Below, piece by piece: positions 1 through 6,757 of a stretch of DNA of 35,844 nt (position 1 is the first letter of the stretch; every line of letters begins with the position of its first letter). The notes below the pieces were generated by a model. That model did no database searches. It was given only the letters and a program-made list of their open reading frames with translations, and was not told the DNA's origin. Origin of the DNA: an uncultured Bacteroidales bacterium (lineage in GTDB: Bacteria; Bacteroidota; Bacteroidia; Bacteroidales; UBA932); the NCBI GenBank assembly GCA_949295645.1, contig CASFLY010000091.1, positions 1 to 35,844 on the forward strand, given 5' to 3'. The translations under genes were made by a program, and so were the position numbers.

Positions 1-37
1 AAATAAATCAATACCTTTGTAGTGCTGCATCGTTGTT

Positions 38-141
38 ACCGAAATCGCTGTACTCTTGTTACCGAAAATGATGCATCATTGTTACCGATTCTGATGTACT
101 CCATTTTACCGAAAATGATGTACTTCTCGTTACCGATTACA
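38..141. repeat. Five 23-24 bp direct repeats, probable IS21-type element end
   Basis: The core ACCGA recurs at 38, 61, 84, 108 and 132, a spacing of 23, 23, 24 and 24 bases. The unit reads roughly TTACCGAAAATGATGTACT, and copies differ at a few bases. The array stops at 141 with ...ATTACA. IS21-family elements are known to carry several subterminal repeats and ends of the form TG...CA, so this could be the terminus of an element lying mostly to the left of the window. No transposase gene is visible here. It could instead be a set of binding sites for a regulator. Confidence 0.45.
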
Positions 142-217
142 ACAGGCAATTTCAAATGATGCCTGGGGTGCTATCGCCACCTGGCTCAAAAGCGAAATGC
201 AGGCATTGCATATATGA
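142..217 (+). pseudogene. Possible 3' remnant of an interrupted gene
   Basis: Immediately after the repeat array one frame reads ...ISNDAWGAIATWLKSEMQAL and stops at TGA 215-217. The same frame hits a stop inside the repeats at 116-118. The short peptide looks like a real protein C-terminus, with alternating hydrophobic and polar residues, but I do not recognise the family. If the repeats are a transposon end, this would be the tail of the gene it entered. Evidence is only reading-frame appearance and position. Confidence 0.25.
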
Positions 218-260
218 CCCCGGCAACATAATTTATCAAGATATAATTCAAAATGAAAGT

Positions 261-923
261 ATGAAACAAATTATTATCGGTATAGTATTGTTCTATGGAC
301 TTATATGCAATGCGCAACCATCAGAACAAATTGACACTCTCAAAATCAAATCCGTAATATATCAGTCAGATACATTAATTAAAGAAAACTGGCCTGCGGA
401 AGCAATATTCAAATCCAAGTCAGATTTTCATATAGGAAATATGAAACTTGAAATTGCTGATATTCTCGCTGAAAACAATTATATATTTTATATTGTTTCG
501 GATTCAAACGGTAATTTTAATACATTGGAATATATTATAAATAAAAGTGGGACTATAAATATCAAGTTTTCAGACTATGAATTTGTATGCTATACTAAAA
601 ATCAAACTAAAACCGTAGTATTAGATGCAAACCCTTCATTTATGGGAGGCGATGCCAATGCTTTTGCCGTTTGGGTAAATCAAAGTCTCGTATATCCTGA
701 ACTTGCCAAAGAGAACGGTGTACAGGGACGTGTAATCCTGGAGTTCACTATAAACACTGATGGGTCTGTTTCTGATGTAAGTGTTCTCAGTGGTGTAGAC
801 CCATCTCTTGACCAGGAAGCTGTACGGGTCGTATCAAGTTCTCCGAAATGGACGCCTGGAATACTGGATGGAAGACCGATAAGAGTTACTTATACATTCC
901 CATGTGTTTTTCAATTGCGATAA
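261..923 (+). CDS. Secreted protein with C-terminal TonB domain
   Basis: A 220-residue protein. The ATG at 261 is preferred over in-frame starts further upstream because MKQIIIGIVLFYGLICNAQ is a clean signal peptide, and the extra 35 residues upstream look non-coding. The middle (about 25-120) is not recognised. The last 90 residues form a TonB C-terminal (TonB_C) domain, with VYPELAKENGVQGRVILEF and the typical DGSVSDVSVLSGVDPSLDQEA. In TonB this fold contacts outer-membrane receptors. Here there is no proline-rich linker and the N-terminus looks cleavable, so it is probably one of the stand-alone periplasmic TonB_C proteins common in Bacteroidota rather than the energy transducer. The gene is A+T-rich and lies beside a possible transposon end. 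There is no operon partner. Confidence 0.75.
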   Translation: MKQIIIGIVLFYGLICNAQPSEQIDTLKIKSVIYQSDTLIKENWPAEAIFKSKSDFHIGNMKLEIADILAENNYIFYIVSDSNGNFNTLEYIINKSGTINIKFSDYEFVCYTKNQTKTVVLDANPSFMGGDANAFAVWVNQSLVYPELAKENGVQGRVILEFTINTDGSVSDVSVLSGVDPSLDQEAVRVVSSSPKWTPGILDGRPIRVTYTFPCVFQLR

Positions 924-974
924 TATGATTTTCCATTCATAGATGCTGCGGTCAGTATTCCATTCTCAAATGGC

Positions 975-1025
975 ATATTTTATTGGAGAAAAATGGAAAA
1001 ATCCCATTTTTCTCCAATAAAATAT
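975..1025. repeat. Perfect 22-bp inverted repeat upstream of the AAA ATPase
   Basis: Arms 975-996 and 1004-1025 are exact reverse complements around a 7-base loop (AAAAATC). The arm begins ATATTTTATTGGAG. It lies between the TonB-domain gene and the ATPase gene, ending 35 bases before the ATPase start. It could act as a terminator for the upstream gene, an operator for the ATPase, or a repeat that travels with this ATPase family. No long T-run follows either arm, which argues against a plain intrinsic terminator. Confidence 0.75.
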
Positions 1026-1047
1026 CCGGGTTACGGATATTTTTCCC

Positions 1048-1055
1048 TACTTTTG
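1048..1055 (+). promoter_or_regulatory. Candidate -7 box, TACTTTTG, abutting the ATPase start
   Basis: TACTTTTG fits the Bacteroidota -7 consensus TAnnTTTG. The ATG of the ATPase follows after four bases, so transcription would begin at or near the start codon and give a leaderless mRNA. I see no good TTG box about 20 bases upstream, which weakens the call. The inverted repeat at 975-1025 covers the region where such a box or an activator site would lie. Confidence 0.35.
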
Positions 1056-1059
1056 CTCT

Positions 1060-2316
1060 ATGATCATACATAGAAGCAAATACTTAAGTGAGTTGAGAAG
1101 CGTAATGCACAACGGAATGATTAAGATCATTACCGGAGTGCGTCGTTGCGGGAAATCCTACCTTTTGTTCGAACTGTTCAAAAAATACTTGCTTGAAAAT
1201 GGCGTGGACGAAAAACATATCATTCAAATTGACTTGGAAAGCCGACGCAACATACAACTCAGGAATCCTGATGTGCTGTTGGAGCACATCGACAACCGCA
1301 TTACGGATGATTGTTTTTACTACATCTTATTGGACGAAATTCAAATGGTCCAGGAGTTCGAGGATGTGCTCAACAGTTATCTGAAAGTGAAAAATGCCGA
1401 TGTATATGTAACCGGCAGCAACAGCCGCTTCTTATCCAGCGATGTAATAACTGAATTTCGTGGACGCGGATATGAAATCAGGGTCCATCCGCTGAGTTTT
1501 TCAGAATTTCTTAAAGCAAAACAGCATGAGAGCGAACTTTCAGCACTGCAGGACTATATGATATATGGCGGACTGCCGCAGATTGCGTTTTTTTCAACCA
1601 GAGAGGAGAAGGAAAAGTATCTGAAGTCATTGTTTCAAGGCACCTATATCCGCGATATAAAAGAACGCTACGGCATCAGGAATGATGACGATTTAAGTGA
1701 GCTTATAGACATCATTGCTTCCAGTATCGGATGCCTGACAAATCCGACCAATCTTGAAAACACATTCAAATCAGTAAAAGGTCACAGTATTTCAGATACC
1801 ACCATACAGAGTTATCTTGGTATGTTGCAGGATGCGTTTCTGTTGGAAAAAGCTGTCCGGTATGACATCAAGGGAAAGCGTTATATCAATACACCGTCAA
1901 AATATTACTTTGAAGATACAGGGCTGCGCAATGCCCGTTTGAATTATCGGCAGATTGACAGCGGGCATCTTATGGAGAATATAATATACAATGAACTCCG
2001 TATCAGAGGTTATTCTGTCGATGTGGGACAAGTGGAAGTCCGCAAAACAAATGATGACGGAAAGAAAATACGGAAACTGCTGGAAGTGGACTTTATCTGC
2101 AACAGGGGCAACAAACGCATGTACATCCAATCGGTGCTTGATATGCCTACGCAGGAGAAAATCGAACAGGAGACCAATTCTCTACGTCATATAAGAGATG
2201 GATTCCCTAAAATCATCATAACCGGAGGTTTGACGCCGTCTTATGTAAATGAAGATGGCATATCGATCATTAATGTCATTGATTTCCTAAAAGACACGGA
2301 AGGTTTTTCGCTATAG
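1060..2316 (+). CDS. AAA ATPase with DUF4143-type C-terminus
   Basis: A 418-residue cytoplasmic ATPase of a family greatly expanded in Bacteroidota. Walker A is GVRRCGKS (26-33). Walker B is YILLDEIQMV, with Asp92 and Glu93. The N-terminus MIIHRSKYLSELRSVMHNG is canonical for the family, which supports the start at 1060. The C-terminal half (about 190-400) resembles DUF4143, and LLEVDFICNRGNKRMYIQ corresponds to a nuclease-like core. The biological role of this family is not established; defence, mobile-element and DNA-transaction roles have all been suggested. The gene stands alone, is A+T-rich compared with the fructan locus, and has a perfect inverted repeat just upstream. Length and motifs look intact. 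Confidence 0.85.
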   Translation: MIIHRSKYLSELRSVMHNGMIKIITGVRRCGKSYLLFELFKKYLLENGVDEKHIIQIDLESRRNIQLRNPDVLLEHIDNRITDDCFYYILLDEIQMVQEFEDVLNSYLKVKNADVYVTGSNSRFLSSDVITEFRGRGYEIRVHPLSFSEFLKAKQHESELSALQDYMIYGGLPQIAFFSTREEKEKYLKSLFQGTYIRDIKERYGIRNDDDLSELIDIIASSIGCLTNPTNLENTFKSVKGHSISDTTIQSYLGMLQDAFLLEKAVRYDIKGKRYINTPSKYYFEDTGLRNARLNYRQIDSGHLMENIIYNELRIRGYSVDVGQVEVRKTNDDGKKIRKLLEVDFICNRGNKRMYIQSVLDMPTQEKIEQETNSLRHIRDGFPKIIITGGLTPSYVNEDGISIINVIDFLKDTEGFSL

Positions 2317-2482
2317 GTCCGATACTCATGTAAAAACATTATTATGTGTGCGTATAAAGAGTTATTTGAAAACATGAGTGATATAATGGTCTGAACAGTC
2401 TGGTATTTTCTTATCCGTTGCCCGTTCTCATGCAAGTTTCTTATAAAAAGTTGATAATCAGATAATTACACAAGTGCGCTGC
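2317..2482. other. Intergenic stretch after the ATPase
   Basis: No gene was found between the ATPase stop and the first structured repeat. ACTCATGT (2324-2331) has its reverse complement at 2372-2379, but the 40-base spacing and short arms make a terminator only a weak possibility. The rest is A+T-rich and shows no recognisable promoter or RNA. Confidence 0.4.
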
Positions 2483-2588
2483 AAATATACGCAGAAGCCG
2501 AGAGCAATGCAAGAGGCTGAGGGAATATGCGAACTTGTTCGCAATATGACCGAAGTCTTTTGCATTGCCGAGGCGTGAACAGTATATG
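2483..2588. repeat. Structured repeat, copy A
   Basis: The left end is AAATATACGCAGAAGCCGAG and the right end is TTGCCGAGGCG...AGTATATG. ATATAC (2485-2490) pairs with GTATAT (2582-2587), GCC pairs with GGC, and GCAATGCAA (2504-2512) pairs with TTGCATTGC (2560-2568). The conserved unpaired segments GCAGAA and GAGA/CGA lie between the stems. Unlike the other copies, the apex holds a second imperfect hairpin (about 2525-2547). On the minus strand the left end carries TATATTTG, a match to the -7 promoter box. Confidence 0.7.
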
Positions 2589-2600
2589 TGGACAAAGTCC

Positions 2601-2660
2601 AAATATACGCAGAACTGAGAGCAAAGAAAATAAATTTTCTTTGCCGAAGTGCCACAGTAT
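2601..2660. repeat. Structured repeat, copy B
   Basis: A direct repeat of copies A and C, ending four bases before the stop codon of the AAA/PD-(D/E)XK gene. The apical stem GCAAAGAAAAT pairs with ATTTTCTTTGC around a two-base loop. The inner helix has changed from GCC/GGC to ACT/AGT, so pairing is kept by compensatory change. A small hairpin GGAC-AAA-GTCC sits just before it at 2590-2600. The conserved segments GCAGAA, GAGA, CGA and GCCACA are all present. Confidence 0.7.
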
Positions 2661-2664
2661 AACC

Positions 2665-4215
2665 TTACGAAACGACCTTCCAGTCCTCGATGCGACGGTT
2701 TTCTTTCGAGAAGGAGACGCCGATTCTGAACAGTTTGCGTGTATCTGCGGCGAACGGTCTGGCATATCCCTTCTCCTCGATCTGCTGCAGTGCGGCATCC
2801 GCGGAGGAGCCGGTCTTGATTTCCATGATGTAGACATAGTCCCCGGTCTGCAGGAGAATGTCGATGCGGCCGTTGCTGGTCTGCTTTTCGGTCTGGACAT
2901 ATTCCCCGAGGAGTTCGAAGATGATGTACATGGCATATTGGAAGTCCTTCTCGGAATCGCCCTGTATCTGATAGTTCGCCCGGGCGAAAATCCCTTCGAG
3001 AATCTGCATCATATCTTCGGGCCTGCCCTCAGTCACGGCCTTGTATAATTTGGAAATCAGGACATTCCCCTCTTTCTCCCGGACAGGGACATAGCAGGCC
3101 AGAAGCATTTTCATGAAACCTTTCCTGACTTCCATGTTGGGGAAGCCGAGGCTGTAGATGCCGAACATTTCATCGAAAGACCTGATGGTCAGGTATCCGC
3201 TTTGGTAAAGGACAGGAATCGGGTCGTTTATATAGTCGTTCACACCGGAAATCATGTCCATATCTATCTCCACATCATTGTCAGCAATCCGCCTGATATC
3301 ATAGTCCGTCTGTTTCAGCATTTTCACGAGGAAAGTCGGAGTGCCGGTCTCGAACCAGTATTCCCGGAATTTGTTCGAGGCGAAAGTGTTCAGGAGGCTG
3401 AACGGGTTGTACATCCCGACAGTGTCTTCGCAGAAATGATAACCGTCGTACATTTCGGCCAGTTTTTCATAGCACTGCTCCTCGGTAAGGCCGTTGGCGG
3501 CGGCAAGTTCCCCGACACTTTCGGGGAAATACGTGTGCAGGTCCTTTTCGCTGATGCCGCAGATGTCGGCATACTGAGGCAGCATCGAAATGTCCCTGAG
3601 GTTGTTCAGGCCGCTGAAAACGCTGAGTTTGCCGATTTTGGTCACTCCGGTCAGGAAGCCGAACTTTATGCAGCCGTCCATGGCCTTCAAGACGCTGTAG
3701 AAACCCTGCAGGGTCTTTCTGTAGTATTCCTGAAGGTCAGGATTGTCGAGATTGTCGATAAGGGGTTTGTCGTACTCGTCTATGAGGACCGCGACCTGGC
3801 GTCCGGTTTTTTCATAAGCGGCTTTTATTACTGCCTGAAAACGCAGGCCGATAATGTCCGTCGTGGCTGTAACTCCATATGCGGCCTCCCATTCGGACAG
3901 CTTCTGTCCGAGCACTTCCGGAAGTACTTCCTTTGCATCGTATGTCACACCGCTCAAATCGATATGCAGGACAGGATATTCCGTCCAGTTGTGCTCCACC
4001 GAATCTATCGCCAGACCTTTGAAAAGTTCTTTTTTGCCCAGCAGATAAGCCTCCAGGGCAGAGACCAGCAAACTTTTCCCGAACCGTCTCGGACGGCTCA
4101 GAAAATAATATTTTCCTGACGACACAAGAGCATGTATCTTGTCCGTCTTATCTATATATACGTAATCGCCACTACGAAGACTTTCAAAATCTTGGATTCC
4201 GATAGGGTACAGCAT
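2665..4215 (-). CDS. AAA-ATPase-like protein with C-terminal PD-(D/E)XK nuclease domain
   Basis: A 516-residue cytoplasmic protein of the AAA-ATPase_like/PDDEXK_9 (DUF1703) type. Residues 1-300 hold the ATPase, with Walker A SRPRRFGKSLL (40-50) and Walker B VLIDEYDKP (Asp146, Glu147). The C-terminus has a PD-(D/E)XK core: GRIDILL (Asp452) followed by IMEIKTG (Glu465, Lys467), then a Gln-rich helix (ALQQIEEKGYA). The start fits the family, which opens with a short IGIQDFESLRSGDYVYIDKT-like segment. The gene stands alone and is bracketed by copies of one structured repeat, two after its stop and one before its start. The upstream copy supplies the likely -7 box. The substrate is unknown. The motifs suggest ATP-dependent nucleic-acid processing, and the flanking repeats raise the possibility of a mobile or repeat-associated unit. 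Confidence 0.85.
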   Translation of the reverse strand: MLYPIGIQDFESLRSGDYVYIDKTDKIHALVSSGKYYFLSRPRRFGKSLLVSALEAYLLGKKELFKGLAIDSVEHNWTEYPVLHIDLSGVTYDAKEVLPEVLGQKLSEWEAAYGVTATTDIIGLRFQAVIKAAYEKTGRQVAVLIDEYDKPLIDNLDNPDLQEYYRKTLQGFYSVLKAMDGCIKFGFLTGVTKIGKLSVFSGLNNLRDISMLPQYADICGISEKDLHTYFPESVGELAAANGLTEEQCYEKLAEMYDGYHFCEDTVGMYNPFSLLNTFASNKFREYWFETGTPTFLVKMLKQTDYDIRRIADNDVEIDMDMISGVNDYINDPIPVLYQSGYLTIRSFDEMFGIYSLGFPNMEVRKGFMKMLLACYVPVREKEGNVLISKLYKAVTEGRPEDMMQILEGIFARANYQIQGDSEKDFQYAMYIIFELLGEYVQTEKQTSNGRIDILLQTGDYVYIMEIKTGSSADAALQQIEEKGYARPFAADTRKLFRIGVSFSKENRRIEDWKVVS

Positions 4216-4253
4216 ATTCCAAACTTTTTATCAGGCAGATCCCCCGCCAATTA

Positions 4254-4261
4254 CAAATATA
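4254..4261 (-). promoter_or_regulatory. Candidate -7 box for the PD-(D/E)XK gene, inside repeat copy C
   Basis: The minus strand reads TATATTTG here, an exact TAnnTTTG match. It would give a leader of roughly 30 bases before the ATG at 4215. The box belongs to the conserved left end of the structured repeat, so each copy brings the same motif pointing towards lower coordinates. A -33 box at standard spacing is not clear, since the structured stem occupies that position. Confidence 0.4.
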
Positions 4262-4318
4262 CGCAGAAGCCGAGAGCAGAACAAATTTATTTGTTTTGCC
4301 GAGGCGCCACAGTATATG
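4255..4318. repeat. Structured repeat, copy C
   Basis: In the same orientation as copies A and B, but upstream of the AAA/PD-(D/E)XK gene. ATATAC (4257-4262) pairs with GTATAT (4312-4317), GCC pairs with GGC, and the apical arms GCAGAACAAAT and ATTTGTTTTGC pair with one G-T wobble. A small AGCC-GTCA-GGCT hairpin follows (4320-4331), then a further TAAATATA start leading into the palindrome at 4346. The modular layout (unit, mini-hairpin, unit) matches that of copies A and B. Confidence 0.7.
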
Positions 4319-4345
4319 TAGCCGTCAGGCTAAATATAGCGATTA

Positions 4346-4385
4346 AGCGAGAACAAAGGCAAATTAATTTGCCTTTGTTCTCGCT
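4346..4385. terminator. Perfect 40-bp palindrome downstream of the GLUG lipoprotein gene
   Basis: AGCGAGAACAAAGGCAAATT (4346-4365) is followed without a spacer by its exact reverse complement (4366-4385). It lies 24 bases past the stop of the minus-strand gene ending at 4410, a suitable place for a terminator. There is no clear T-run after it on the minus strand. It also appears to be the apex of a fourth, degenerate structured repeat starting near 4332. Terminator function is therefore uncertain, while the palindrome itself is certain. Confidence 0.6.
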
Positions 4386-4409
4386 GGAACCATTAACGCT
4401 GAAGCCGGA

Positions 4410-6530
4410 CTATTTTGTGATGCCGACGGTTTTCAGGGCCTCGTCAAGAGAGGTGGCCGGGGTGCCGTTGTATCTGTTTTTCATAACACTCTGGTCTCCG
4501 GTGTCGACAGGAGCCGATTCGTCGTCGGAAGGAGAAAGGAGCTCTTCCTCGCTATTGCCGGGATTCAGCCAGTTGAGATCGGTTTCGTTGCTGTTCGAGT
4601 AGCAATTGTCAAACTTATTGTATCCTCCGCGCCACGCTCCGACAATATATCCGTTTCCATACATTTCGTCACATACATAAGGCGCAGTATGATAAACTTT
4701 ACACCACGCGACACAGTTTATGACAGTCAGGCCCCAGGTGTCCCAAGCCGAACCGACAATTCCGCCGGCGTTTACCCTGCCGTAAAGCTCTGCTGTAGAA
4801 TACGATGTCTCTATCCCTGAATCATTCTCGGCAAAGCCGGCAATCCCTCCGGATGAATATGCGATGTCAGTAGACGTAATGCATCCTTCGCTATACGATT
4901 CCTTTACCCAGAATTTATTATCGCCGTTCTTCCCGGAAATCAAACCTGCAATGCCTCCGGCATAATACGTATTTGCACTATCACCGGTTCCTAATGCCGT
5001 CACATCACCGTACGATTTACACCCTGTGATCTCGCCGGACATTTCGCAGGAACCTGCAATACCGCCGGCTATCGTTCCCATGACATCCGCAGTAGACGAG
5101 CAGTACATAATTTTGCTGCCGTTGCGCATTATTCCGGAAATTCCGCCCGCGCCATACGCCGGAGAATCCGAATTCCCTATTCTACCGTCAGTGGTATAAG
5201 CATCCTGAGGCAATACGACTCTTGGTCCCGAAATACTCCCACCTGTAACAGAAACATTGCTAATTTCACTTTTTTCCGTGCGGTCGTCAAAACTCAGCAG
5301 CACAGAAGCCACAGTACCGGCAGATGTCGTATTGTCACTCTCTACCAGAGGGTTTTCGAAAACGACATCCGAGCATTTTCCTATAAGTACACCAAAGAAA
5401 CTGGCATATTTCCCACTCGTACTCAGATTCGAGATTTTATGACCGTTGCCATCGAAATAAATCACAGGATAACTGTATGATGACAATGATTCCGGAGTCC
5501 ATACCGGAGTCCACTCCACCCCCGACATATCGATGTCGGCGACAAGCGAAAAATACACTGACGGGGCGTCGGCAGCATCCGTATAGTCCAGGTCAAGGGC
5601 GCCGATGATATTCTTCATATTCTGCAGATCCTCCACGGAAGCGAGCTTGTAAGGGCTTGCCTCGGTGCCGGCCTCGGGTGCAGGGGCGGCCACGGAAGGC
5701 AGGACGGTCTTCACTCCCGCCTTGAAAGAGAGGGCGGAGCCGCTTACGACTTTCGACGAGCCCAGGTCGCCGTAATGGAACGTGATGATGACTCCGTCCC
5801 GGAGCTCCGCCGGATGTACGGTAAAGACGTAGGTGCCTGCGGCAATGGATTCTCCCGTAAGGGTGACGCCCTCATTTCCGGACACCGTAGAAGTCAGTTC
5901 CGGAACCTCGATGGAGACATTCCCTGCAAGAGCCTCGTCACCGCGACCCTGGATGGTGACCGAAGTCAGGGTACAGCCGTCCGGAACGGAAGTGATTTCC
6001 AGGGATGCAAGGGCGCAGAGGTTCCTGAAAATGAAGCTGCCGTCGGAAGCCACGGCTGCCGAAAGGTTTATTCCGCTGCCGAATGTGCCCTGGACTGCCG
6101 GCTGGGAAGCGGGAAGTGCAGCAGTGATGACCCCTTCCGCCATAGAAGCGGTCCCTGAATAAGGATAGACGGCGTAGTATGTCCCTGTCGGAACGGCCAG
6201 CCCGGAAAATACGGCCGACGAACCGTCGATGCCGGAGACTGTAAATTGTTCGTTTTCCACACCGTTGAACACGCTTATCGCGTCGTTTTCAGACCAGACG
6301 ACAGTAAGCCCGTCTTCTCCGAGCTGCGTTTTCGTAGTCAACGGCAGGGCATCGCCGGCGGGCCGGCCATCGTTTCCATTCACGGCGGGAGCCGTGGCGT
6401 TAAAGGTCATTTCCACCTTTGAAACTTCATTCAGGGTGTTCTCATTGTCGTTTTCAGACATTTTCTCCGAACAGGAGACCGGCACTGCCGCTACGGCAGC
6501 TGCCGCCAGAATATAATTCAGCTTTTTCAT
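4410..6530 (-). CDS. Fimbrillin-like/GLUG-repeat surface lipoprotein
   Basis: About 706 residues. The start at 6530 is preferred because MKKLNYILAA begins a lipoprotein signal ending VPVSC (Cys20), and GGAGTG lies 6-7 bases upstream; an ATG five codons earlier is also in frame. Residues about 40-290 resemble fimbrillin-like domains of Bacteroidales adhesins (KTQLGEDGLTVVWSENDAIS, then a TYYAVYPYSG-type strand). Residues about 290-650 carry repeated Gly-rich segments of the GLUG type (AGGISGIM, AGGIAGSCEMSGEITGC, AGGIAGL, SGGIAGFAEN, AGGIVGSAWDTWG), expected to form a beta-helix. It is probably exported to the surface as an adhesin or matrix protein; the ligand is unknown. A 40-bp palindrome follows the stop. 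It is co-directional with the fructan locus, but a terminator lies between them. Confidence 0.75.
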   Translation of the reverse strand: MKKLNYILAAAAVAAVPVSCSEKMSENDNENTLNEVSKVEMTFNATAPAVNGNDGRPAGDALPLTTKTQLGEDGLTVVWSENDAISVFNGVENEQFTVSGIDGSSAVFSGLAVPTGTYYAVYPYSGTASMAEGVITAALPASQPAVQGTFGSGINLSAAVASDGSFIFRNLCALASLEITSVPDGCTLTSVTIQGRGDEALAGNVSIEVPELTSTVSGNEGVTLTGESIAAGTYVFTVHPAELRDGVIITFHYGDLGSSKVVSGSALSFKAGVKTVLPSVAAPAPEAGTEASPYKLASVEDLQNMKNIIGALDLDYTDAADAPSVYFSLVADIDMSGVEWTPVWTPESLSSYSYPVIYFDGNGHKISNLSTSGKYASFFGVLIGKCSDVVFENPLVESDNTTSAGTVASVLLSFDDRTEKSEISNVSVTGGSISGPRVVLPQDAYTTDGRIGNSDSPAYGAGGISGIMRNGSKIMYCSSTADVMGTIAGGIAGSCEMSGEITGCKSYGDVTALGTGDSANTYYAGGIAGLISGKNGDNKFWVKESYSEGCITSTDIAYSSGGIAGFAENDSGIETSYSTAELYGRVNAGGIVGSAWDTWGLTVINCVAWCKVYHTAPYVCDEMYGNGYIVGAWRGGYNKFDNCYSNSNETDLNWLNPGNSEEELLSPSDDESAPVDTGDQSVMKNRYNGTPATSLDEALKTVGITK

Positions 6531-6699
6531 AGTATTCACTCCCATTCGAAATCAGGTCTTTCCTCCGTGAATGATTCATGTTCTACCGAGTTGCAGAAAC
6601 CGTTCTCGCACCCGGCGAAAACCGTCTCGATTGCGGGGCTTTCGTAATTACGCCCCCCCTTTGACAAGATATTCTTTTTCATTTTTCTGTAAAATTTCC

Positions 6700-6750
6700 A
6701 GGCCGGACCGGCGGATCACTGTCGTTCGGGACTATGGATCCGCCCGGCCT
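6700..6750 (-). terminator. Probable terminator after the fructokinase gene
   Basis: Minus-strand sequence after the fructokinase stop folds into a G+C-rich hairpin. AGGCCGGGCGGATCC pairs with GATCCGCCGGTCCGGCCT (imperfect, with a small bulge) around an apex of about 18 bases. GGAAATTTT follows. This would end the fructan operon. The remainder of 6546-6757 shows no convincing gene or promoter. Confidence 0.65.
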
Positions 6751-6757
6751 TATTTTA

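Noticed and set aside
1-141. Repeat array as a CRISPR
   Set aside because: Units are 23-24 bases end to end with no unique spacers, and no cas genes are visible.
3202-4119. 305-codon open frame on the plus strand
   Set aside because: It is antisense to the AAA/PD-(D/E)XK gene; no domain recognised.
2483-4385. Structured repeats as a tRNA, riboswitch or conventional composite transposon end
   Set aside because: No tRNA arms or known riboswitch core is present. The copies are direct, two stand together on one side, and no transposase or target duplication is visible.
6595-6690. Minus-strand mini-frame MKKNILSKGGVITKAPQSRR
   Set aside because: About 30 codons between a terminator and the GLUG gene, with no clear promoter, no ribosome site of note and no attenuator-like structure. 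Probably chance.
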